From: Desulfurococcales archaeon
GTDB lineage: Archaea; Thermoproteota; Thermoprotei_A; Sulfolobales; Desulfurococcaceae
Length of the DNA stretch: 5,149 bases
NCBI GenBank assembly: GCA_027083045.1
Contig: JALWQP010000076.1
Span: 332 to 5,480, forward strand
Direction of reading: 5' to 3'
A program made the translations under genes and the position numbers. Under the pieces are notes generated by a model. The model was not told the DNA's origin and did not search any database. It saw only the letters and a list, made by a program, of their open reading frames with translations. Each line of letters begins with the position of its first letter. Position 1 is the stretch's first letter. Below are positions 1-4,859 of the stretch, one piece after another.

Positions 1-1126
1 TGTGTCCTCTCTGTATTCCCTCTGTTACAAGTGCTCTTACCGCCGCTAGATTCTGTGCCAGTCCTACCGCAGCCATGATCTCTGCCAGGTCCCTCGCCGT
101 TTTGACTTCCATGATTTTTAGCGCTAGTCTTGCTATTGGATGTACTCTTACTGCTCCTCCTATTATTCCTACTTGGAGTGGTAGTTCGAGGCTTCCTACC
201 AGATATCCGTCTTCGTCTTTCTCCCAGTAGCTGAGAGGCTTGTATACTCCTGTTCGGGCAGCGTAGGCGTGGGCTCCAGCCTCGATCGCCCTATGGTCTT
301 GGGCTGTGGCGAGAGCTACTGCTATTACCCCGTTCATGATCCCCTTGTTGTGCGTCACGGCCCTGTATGGATCAATATCCGCCAGTACGCTTGCCTCCAC
401 GATCTTCTTCGCTATATCTTCTCCACCAACGTTCTCTGGTCTAGTTCTCGCCCATGCCCGGACTATTCTTCTCGTAGCATAGTTGCTTATGATCCTTAGC
501 CTCGCCTCGCCACCCGTGATCTTTTCGAGTAATGGTGCGATGCTTTCAACCATGGTGTTCACAGCATTAGCGCCCATGGCGTCCAGGACGTCAACGATTA
601 GATGAACGACTATGATTGGTCCGATCTTAGAGTCTAGGACGCGTACCTCTAGGTCTCTAGGGCCGCCTCCAAGTCTTAATAGTGTTGAGTCTTGTTGCCG
701 CGCATGATCCAGTATTTCCTCCTTATGCTCGATTATCTTCATGGCCTTGTACCGGGGGGCAGTCACGTTAACCAGCATGACCTGCCCGATCATCTCCTGC
801 GGGCCAGCCCTAGCTATTATTCCATCGCCTTCTCTGAGCATCTTAGCAGCATTACTCGCTGCGGCTACAACGCTTGTTTCCTCTATAACCATTGGGACGA
901 GATAGTCCTTGCCATTAATCCTGAAGTTAACCGCTACGGCGAAAGGCATAGTCATGCCGCCGATCACATTTTCGATCATGCTATCAGCTATTTTCTCGGG
1001 AAGATTACCGAGATTCCTGAGGAGCTTCACCTCTTCGTCACTGAGGCCTGCCCACTCCGCAACTATCTTGAGTCTTTCGTCAAGACTTAGCTTGTAGAAA
1101 CCCTTGATCCTCGAGGACCTGGCCAT
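1..1126 (-). CDS. mvaA: Class II 3-hydroxy-3-methylglutaryl-CoA reductase (C-terminus beyond window)
   Basis: Interconverts HMG-CoA and mevalonate with NAD(P)H; in archaea this supplies mevalonate for isoprenoid ether lipids. Translating from ATG at 1126 gives 375 codons without a stop. Visible motifs are ENVIG (residues 52-56), the EETSVVAAAS block with catalytic Glu83, DAMGAN (182-187), THNKG with catalytic Lys261, catalytic Asp277 in TAQDHRA, and GIQRGH, whose final His375 is the last complete codon in the window. These match the Glu/Lys/Asp/His set of the Pseudomonas mevalonii enzyme (E83, K267, D283, H381) and define class II. Asp146 falls at the position that gives the Pseudomonas enzyme its NADH preference, so NADH use is inferred. 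About 50 residues, the mobile C-terminal flap domain, lie off the left edge. The start is fixed by AGGTGG at 1131-1136, 4 nt upstream. The gene is divergent from the DUF364 gene. Family identification is very secure; physiological direction is inferred. Confidence 0.96.
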   Translation of the reverse strand, partial: MARSSRIKGFYKLSLDERLKIVAEWAGLSDEEVKLLRNLGNLPEKIADSMIENVIGGMTMPFAVAVNFRINGKDYLVPMVIEETSVVAAASNAAKMLREGDGIIARAGPQEMIGQVMLVNVTAPRYKAMKIIEHKEEILDHARQQDSTLLRLGGGPRDLEVRVLDSKIGPIIVVHLIVDVLDAMGANAVNTMVESIAPLLEKITGGEARLRIISNYATRRIVRAWARTRPENVGGEDIAKKIVEASVLADIDPYRAVTHNKGIMNGVIAVALATAQDHRAIEAGAHAYAARTGVYKPLSYWEKDEDGYLVGSLELPLQVGIIGGAVRVHPIARLALKIMEVKTARDLAEIMAAVGLAQNLAAVRALVTEGIQRGH

Positions 1127-1130
1127 GTGA

Positions 1131-1136
1131 CCACCT
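1131..1136 (-). promoter_or_regulatory. Shine-Dalgarno site of the HMG-CoA reductase gene
   Basis: Reads AGGTGG on the minus strand, complementary to the archaeal 16S 3' end (CACCUCC), 4 nt before the ATG at 1126. It decides the start of the reductase. It lies inside the 25-bp divergent intergenic gap. Confidence 0.7.
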
Positions 1137-1137
1137 A

Positions 1138-1145
1138 ATTATATC
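1138..1145 (+). promoter_or_regulatory. Possible TATA box for the DUF364-alkyltransferase operon
   Basis: ATTATATC, in the gap between the two divergent genes. With usual archaeal spacing, transcription would begin near 1165-1168, downstream of the ATG at 1152 but about 25 nt before the TTG at 1191. If real, it argues for the later start. The opposite-strand Shine-Dalgarno site is immediately adjacent, so the two divergent transcription units would share control DNA. Confidence 0.3.
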
Positions 1146-1151
1146 CTTAGA

Positions 1152-1964
1152 ATGATATTAGTTATTAATTGCAGGCTGGGGGTATATGGTTTGCTTGTCG
1201 AGGAGATAGCTGAAAAAGAGATCTCCCTACTACGCGAAGAGCCCCTGATCACCGAGTGCCTTATAGGACTGAGGTACTCGTACTGCGAGATCATGGTTGA
1301 AGGCGAGAAGTATCTGGGCGTATCTATCACGCCCATAGAGGATCTCCTTAACGTCTCTCCCAGCCTAAGGCTCCCCAAGACAATCCATGAGCTGCGAAGA
1401 CTTGTCGGGAGCCCTAATCCATATGACAGGACAATAGCGCAGGCTCTCTTGAACGCGCTAGGCTCATACTTGATAAGAACAATGGAGCAAGGAGAAATAG
1501 AGCTTATTGATGCAGACATTATAGGATTGATGGGAAGACACGTCGTGGAACCAGTACTACTAGTAGGGAACATGGGCCCTCTAAGGAGGAAACTCGTCGA
1601 GCAGGGAATCAGCGAAATATATGTCGTGGAGAGAAATCCATTGAATAGACATAATGCTTTCCCCGACGTATCGCTTCCCAGACTCATCGGAAAAGCCAAA
1701 ACGATCATAATAACTGGTGCGACGCTAGTCAATGATACGATCGACTATATAATTGAGAAAGCCGGAAACAATAAAAACCTAGTGCTCGTAGGTCCTACAG
1801 CATCTGTTTACCCGCCCATAATAGTTCCGAGATACTTCAACATAGTAGCGTCCATGATACCTAGGAATATAGATGCTGTGAAAAACGTGATCAGGGCGGG
1901 CGGCGGTAGATGGGATTTCAGCCGATACTGTGACAACTACTTGTTTGCCGGGGAGAAGAATTGA
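1152..1964 (+). CDS. DUF4213/DUF364 family protein (putative metal-chelating, Rossmann-like)
   Basis: A 270-residue soluble protein of unproven function. The N-terminal part (about residues 15-75) resembles DUF4213: an amphipathic helix, then GLRYSYCEIMVEG and LGVSITP. The C-terminal half resembles DUF364, annotated in family databases as a putative heavy-metal chelation domain: a glycine-bearing strand VLLVGNMGP, VVERNP, then TGATLVNDTIDYII, the hallmark LVLVGPTASVYPP, and a terminal IRAGGGRWDF segment. No signal peptide or membrane segment is seen. The ATG at 1152 has no Shine-Dalgarno site. A TTG at 1191 has GGGGGT at 1178-1183 with a 7-nt spacer and would give 257 residues beginning just where family similarity starts; it may be the true start. 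The stop overlaps the alkyltransferase start by 4 nt (TTGA), so the two are probably translated from one mRNA. Family assignment is from remembered motifs; the chelation role is a database label, not demonstrated here. Confidence 0.82.
   Translation: MILVINCRLGVYGLLVEEIAEKEISLLREEPLITECLIGLRYSYCEIMVEGEKYLGVSITPIEDLLNVSPSLRLPKTIHELRRLVGSPNPYDRTIAQALLNALGSYLIRTMEQGEIELIDADIIGLMGRHVVEPVLLVGNMGPLRRKLVEQGISEIYVVERNPLNRHNAFPDVSLPRLIGKAKTIIITGATLVNDTIDYIIEKAGNNKNLVLVGPTASVYPPIIVPRYFNIVASMIPRNIDAVKNVIRAGGGRWDFSRYCDNYLFAGEKN
1154..1170 (-). promoter_or_regulatory. Possible TATA region for the HMG-CoA reductase gene
   Basis: An A/T-rich stretch reading AATTAATAACTAATATC on the minus strand. A TATA box centred near 1164 would put transcription start near 1139, giving a leader of about 13 nt that just holds the Shine-Dalgarno site. 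It lies within the first codons of the divergent DUF364 gene as annotated from ATG 1152. Position and composition are the only evidence. Confidence 0.3.
1178..1183 (+). promoter_or_regulatory. Candidate Shine-Dalgarno site for a TTG start at 1191
   Basis: GGGGGT lies 7 nt before an in-frame TTG at 1191-1193. No comparable site precedes the ATG at 1152. Together with the TATA-like box at 1138-1145 it favours the shorter DUF364 protein. The downstream gene also uses TTG, so this start codon is acceptable in this genome. Confidence 0.4.
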
Positions 1965-2317
1965 TTGTGTGGGAGCCTGATAAGGGGATTACAAGGAAAG
2001 CTACAATAAACGATCTCATGGAGGCAACATATATTCTGCTCAATCTAGTGCCCCAAGGCAGAACCGTAACGTACGGCTCACTGGCTAAGATTCTAGGTAT
2101 TACTCCGAGACTAATAGGGCTCTTCATGAAGAAGAACAGGAAACCCATAATAATTCCGTGCCATAGAGTTGTGGGGAGGAATGGCGAGCTTAAAGGATAT
2201 AGCCGAGGAGGCCCCGAGATCAAGAAGAAACTATTGATGCTTGAACATGTACGGTTCAAGAATGACCGGGTAGTCAGGGACTGTATTATTTCTCTCGACT
2301 GGATCCTCGACCCATAA
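1961..2317 (+). CDS. ogt: Methylated-DNA--protein-cysteine methyltransferase (minimal form)
   Basis: Repairs O6-alkylguanine by stoichiometric transfer of the alkyl group to its own cysteine. The 118-residue product is essentially just the C-terminal DNA-binding/active-site domain. It shows TVTYGSLAKILG (35-46), the helix carrying the Arg finger (Arg50 in TPRLIG), the Asn hinge (Asn59), the active-site PCHRVV with Cys67, the GRNGELKGYSRG loop, and LLMLEH with Glu95 in the position of the buried structural Glu. Cys67 is present, so this is a predicted active transferase and not an alkyltransferase-like protein, which typically carries Trp there. Most archaeal homologues are about 150-180 residues with an N-terminal domain; here only about 30 residues precede the domain. 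The start is TTG within TTGA, overlapping the DUF364 stop, with GGGGAG at 1950-1955; GTG at 1967 is an alternative. The last 32 nt overlap the convergent T-component gene. Confidence 0.95.
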   Translation: MIVWEPDKGITRKATINDLMEATYILLNLVPQGRTVTYGSLAKILGITPRLIGLFMKKNRKPIIIPCHRVVGRNGELKGYSRGGPEIKKKLLMLEHVRFKNDRVVRDCIISLDWILDP

Positions 2318-2849
2318 TGTATGGTAGATGTATGTGGAGATACTCGGCTATCCTAAACGTGAGATAAGGAAGTGATTGCAGTGTACTCACTATTCCTTTG
2401 ATGAAGACCGTTTTTTGTCTACCAAGTAGGGCCTTATTCATTTCCAGGCTCCTATAGTATCGTTCGACGATGATCCCATAGATCTTGAGCGCTAAGAGCA
2501 CGAGGACAAGGTGTTTTCCTCCATGCTTAACCGTGTACAGTAATTCTCGGTCTGTTACTGTGCCAAAGAATAGTATAAACATGCTATAGTACCCGATGTA
2601 TGTTATGTTATGGTATATTCCATAAATGCTCATGAAGAAAAATGTCAGACCTAATATTATTACTACGCTCACAACGTAGGATATAGCGGAGCCTGCACCC
2701 CTTATTTCCAGGAGCATAATAACCGTTATAATAACTAGTAATGAGCATATTAGTACAGGATTAATATCTCCGAACAAGTAGAGTAGGATCGCGCCCGTTA
2801 TGAATCCTCCCGCTCTAATCATAAGGGGAAGGTAGGCCTTCAATGACAT
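2286..2849 (-). CDS. ECF-type transporter transmembrane component (T component, CbiQ/EcfT-like)
   Basis: Probable membrane scaffold linking the ATPase to the substrate-binding subunit of an ECF importer. From ATG 2849 it has 187 residues, short for a family usually nearer 250. Hydrophobic segments lie at about residues 11-26, 31-47, 55-78 and 83-97. They are followed by the family-like order FGTVTDRELL, a helix with KIYGIIVERYYRSLEMNKALLGR, then a second amphipathic stretch FRIAEYLHIHLPYIMGRG. The last two resemble the two Ala-Arg-Gly coupling helices of EcfT, with LLGR and MGRG in place of the usual ARG. ATG 2849 is preferred over GTG 2861 because GAGGTGA at 2858-2864 sits 8 nt upstream of it. 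The start overlaps the ATPase gene by 35 nt and the end overlaps the convergent alkyltransferase by 32 nt. It is the last gene of the operon. The call rests on weak motifs plus gene order. Confidence 0.78.
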   Translation of the reverse strand: MSLKAYLPLMIRAGGFITGAILLYLFGDINPVLICSLLVIITVIMLLEIRGAGSAISYVVSVVIILGLTFFFMSIYGIYHNITYIGYYSMFILFFGTVTDRELLYTVKHGGKHLVLVLLALKIYGIIVERYYRSLEMNKALLGRQKTVFIKGIVSTLQSLPYLTFRIAEYLHIHLPYIMGRGSSREK

Positions 2850-4008
2850 CGAGTTCCTCACCTCGTGGAAGTGTTGTAATGACTACTCCACCCCCTTCAA
2901 GATACTGGTTGATTAGATCATAGATCACTCTTCTTCTCATGGAATCTATTCCCTCAAGCCATGAATCCAGCAGAAGGATGGATCTGCCGGAGAACAGCTG
3001 CGGGATCAGTAGTGCCAGTCTCCGCTGACCATCACTAAGCGCGACATAGGGTTTATCACTGCCTTCAACACCAAGTTCTCTCAGAGTGAAGAATGACTCC
3101 TCAACACACCCTTTTTCATGTCTGCATAGGTTCTTTACTACGTCCCTAAGAGTTACCCCTGGAGATACTAGGAGTGTGTCATCTGGGACAAAACCGGTTT
3201 TTCCCTTGATCTCTATTCTCCCCTTGTACTTAAGAGCTCCAGCTATAGCTAGTAATGTGCTTGTCTTCCCTGAGCCGTTCGGACCAATTATTGTTACTGC
3301 TTCCCCGCTTCTGAGCCTTAATCCTTCGAGCCCTATTCGTTTTTTGCCGCGTCTAATGACAAGTTTTTCGATGACTATTTCTCCACTTGTCGTCGTTGGC
3401 GGTGGAGGATCGATCCCCTCTTTTAATTGCCTCGCCATTATGATTGCTTCACGGCCTTCTGGAGACAAATTTTCTTTATTGGTTGCAATTACTACTAGTA
3501 TTCGCCTACTCAAATCTTCTATGATCTTTTTTGCTAGCTCTACGTATTTCTCGTCTAGACCACTATAGGGTTCATCGAAACACACTAGTTCGGACATTAT
3601 GTTATGGGCCTTAATTATTTCGAGGATCTTTCTCTCCCCATAACTCATATAACCGATCTTTTTACCCAAAATCCTCTTAACGAGCTGAACGCTTGCAGGC
3701 AATACATAATTATTATGGCTAACAAGCCATAGCTCGTCATATCCTGTATCGCCAAGGGTTATCAACCATGGATCTTGGGGGACAAACCATTTCCTCGCAT
3801 TATCCGGCTCTACCTCTACGCCTTTATACGATATCTCATTTATTTCACCTAGTCCTGCGATTGCTTTTAGAAGAATGGTTTTTCCCGAGCCATTTGGGCC
3901 TTTAATATAGAGTATTCCTGGCGATTCGGCTATAATGTCGGATACGCGTGCAGTGTGATCACCTATCCTTACCTCGGCCTCGCTAAACCTAATAGTTGTC
4001 TGCGCCAC
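2815..4008 (-). CDS. Fused two-domain ABC ATPase of an ECF-type importer (EcfA-EcfA' like)
   Basis: Two ABC nucleotide-binding domains in 397 residues, joined by a linker with PPPP (201-204). Domain 1 has Walker A GPNGSGKT (37-44), Q-loop VPQDP with Gln78, signature MSYGE (121-125), Walker B VCFDE with Asp145 and Glu146, and D-loop SGLD (149-152); the switch-His position is Asn177. Domain 2 has Walker A GPNGSGKT (242-249), VPDD where the Q-loop Gln is expected (274-277), signature LSDGQ (324-328), Walker B ILLLD (344-348) followed by Ser349 instead of the catalytic Glu, and no switch His (Leu380). Each half is about 195-200 residues, smaller than typical EcfA subunits of about 280, so C-terminal extensions are missing. 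It should sit on the cytoplasmic face, powering uptake with its S and T neighbours. GTG start 4008 follows GGAGGAGGAT at 4011-4020; its first 20 nt overlap the S-component gene. The ABC assignment is certain; the ECF assignment rests on the flanking membrane genes. Confidence 0.92.
   Translation of the reverse strand: MAQTTIRFSEAEVRIGDHTARVSDIIAESPGILYIKGPNGSGKTILLKAIAGLGEINEISYKGVEVEPDNARKWFVPQDPWLITLGDTGYDELWLVSHNNYVLPASVQLVKRILGKKIGYMSYGERKILEIIKAHNIMSELVCFDEPYSGLDEKYVELAKKIIEDLSRRILVVIATNKENLSPEGREAIIMARQLKEGIDPPPPTTTSGEIVIEKLVIRRGKKRIGLEGLRLRSGEAVTIIGPNGSGKTSTLLAIAGALKYKGRIEIKGKTGFVPDDTLLVSPGVTLRDVVKNLCRHEKGCVEESFFTLRELGVEGSDKPYVALSDGQRRLALLIPQLFSGRSILLLDSWLEGIDSMRRRVIYDLINQYLEGGGVVITTLPRGEELDVIEGLPSPYD
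2858..2864 (-). promoter_or_regulatory. Shine-Dalgarno site deciding the T-component start
   Basis: Reads GAGGTGA on the minus strand, a near-perfect match to the archaeal anti-Shine-Dalgarno, 8 nt before ATG 2849. It contains the GTG at 2861 that a longest-frame call would choose, so that GTG is unlikely to be the real start. The site lies within the end of the ATPase coding sequence, consistent with coupled translation. Confidence 0.65.
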
Positions 4009-4762
4009 TGATCCTCCTCCTAATCAGTATTTCCCATGGCTTCAGCGTTGAAAGTATGATTATAGTACCTATTATGATTAGAATTGTGCGCTCAATAGGG
4101 TAGATGTAGGCCGACATGTTCCATATTTTATACCAGTTAGCCTGGAATCCCGGGTTTGTGGCAAGCTGTGAAATGTTTCCTTGTAGATATAGGTAGTTTA
4201 GGACCCATGCAAGGTTTCCTCCCATATGATCCCCTATAACCCCGGCTATAATGCTTCCTATGCCTCTTAGAATTTTCTTGCCGATGATATACGGTGTCGC
4301 GATCGCTAGGCCTGCCGTGACCGCTACATCGTATACTAGCACGCCTAGATAGTTCAGTATGTACGGGTATTGGACCGCAATGAATACCACGTAGAGTGTA
4401 GCCAGTATGCTGAGCGAGTAATGAGGCTTCCCCGAATAATATGTCCCGGCGACAATGAAGCTGATCACGAGGGGCATGAAGAAGAATGGCCCGAAAAACG
4501 TGATCAGAGACGAGTTATACTGTACAGCGACAATGAGTGTTATCAAGACAGCCGTTATACCAAGCCTTAAACCAAGATAAATACCTATAATGCTCCCGGC
4601 GAGTGCGCCGAGAGTAATGAACCCAGCACCACCAATTAATGGAAATGCTGGTATTAAGTTGAGAGCGATAGCGGCACCGGATACAACAATTATGGATGCT
4701 ATGATCAATGCCGCCTTATTGTTTTTTCCAGTCTTCATCGTCATTTTCAAACCCCACTTCAC
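3989..4762 (-). CDS. Multi-spanning membrane protein, probable ECF transporter S (substrate-binding) component
   Basis: A 257-residue integral membrane protein. The N-terminus is Lys-rich (Lys 2, 6, 10, 13, 16), then hydrophobic segments lie at about 18-38, 46-66, 68-82, 90-108, 116-133, 137-160, 166-177 and 222-240, ending in a basic IRRRIS tail. A GDHMGG motif (177-182) is followed by an Asn/Trp/Tyr-rich stretch to about 216 that may form an extracytoplasmic loop or binding lid. YPIERT (221-226) begins the last helix. The protein is first in the operon and overlaps the fused ATPase gene by 20 nt. The order membrane protein, ATPase, T component is that of a dedicated ECF importer, so S component is the best inference; I recognise no motif that names the substrate. 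The GTG start at 4762 fits a leaderless mRNA from the TATA-like box at 4781-4790. ATG 4744, preceded by GTGGGGT, would give 251 residues and is a credible alternative. Confidence 0.66.
   Translation of the reverse strand: MKWGLKMTMKTGKNNKAALIIASIIVVSGAAIALNLIPAFPLIGGAGFITLGALAGSIIGIYLGLRLGITAVLITLIVAVQYNSSLITFFGPFFFMPLVISFIVAGTYYSGKPHYSLSILATLYVVFIAVQYPYILNYLGVLVYDVAVTAGLAIATPYIIGKKILRGIGSIIAGVIGDHMGGNLAWVLNYLYLQGNISQLATNPGFQANWYKIWNMSAYIYPIERTILIIIGTIIILSTLKPWEILIRRRISGADNY
4011..4020 (-). promoter_or_regulatory. Shine-Dalgarno site of the fused ABC ATPase gene
   Basis: Reads GGAGGAGGAT on the minus strand, just upstream of GTG 4008 and inside the last codons of the membrane-protein gene. 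It supports GTG 4008 as the true start and independent ribosome entry within an overlapping operon. Confidence 0.65.
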
Positions 4763-4859
4763 ACAATAGTGGTGGGAGGGATTTTTATCCGCTACTAATG
4801 AATAAAGCTAAAACCTTGAGGTAATGATAAAACCTACGATAGAAACGACAAAGTCATCT
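4763..4859. other. Intergenic region between the DUF47 gene and the ECF operon
   Basis: The largest non-coding stretch in the window, 97 bp, between two minus-strand genes. Next to the ECF operon it holds the TATA-like box. Next to the DUF47 gene, the minus strand carries short T-runs (GTTTTATC at about 4825-4832, GGTTTTAG at about 4809-4816) that could serve as archaeal T-rich terminators, but there is no stem-loop and no long T tract. I see no tRNA, C/D-box RNA or clear repeat. Confidence 0.4.
4781..4790 (-). promoter_or_regulatory. TATA-like promoter of the ECF transporter operon
   Basis: Reads GGATAAAAAT on the minus strand in a 97-bp intergenic region, centred about 23-25 nt upstream of GTG 4762. 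With the usual archaeal spacing, transcription would start at or within a few bases of that GTG, giving a leaderless transcript, or a leader of about 16 nt if ATG 4744 is used. No other strong box is seen in the gap. Its arms GGAT and ATCC form a short inverted repeat that may be chance. Confidence 0.45.

Noticed and set aside
269..1097. Open plus-strand frames (269-499, 692-1090, 909-1097)
   Set aside because: They lie antisense to the reductase, whose minus-strand frame has every class II motif across the whole stretch; these have no recognisable domain and odd composition.
1139..1732. Minus-strand 197-codon open frame opposite the DUF364 gene
   Set aside because: Ser/Ile-rich translation with no family motif; the plus strand encodes conserved DUF364 motifs over the same bases.
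1918..2259. Minus-strand 113-codon open frame
   Set aside because: Antisense shadow of the alkyltransferase, which carries the intact PCHRVV active site.
3086..3568. Plus-strand 160-codon open frame
   Set aside because: Antisense to both halves of the ABC ATPase; it reads Ser/Pro-rich with no domain, as expected for the complement of such genes.
4370..4570. Plus-strand 66-codon charged open frame
   Set aside because: Antisense to the middle transmembrane helices of the S-component gene; no Shine-Dalgarno site or family resemblance.
4781..4792. GGAT...ATCC inverted repeat as an operator
   Set aside because: Arms are only 4 bp around a T-run that is better explained as a TATA box; too short to support a regulator site.
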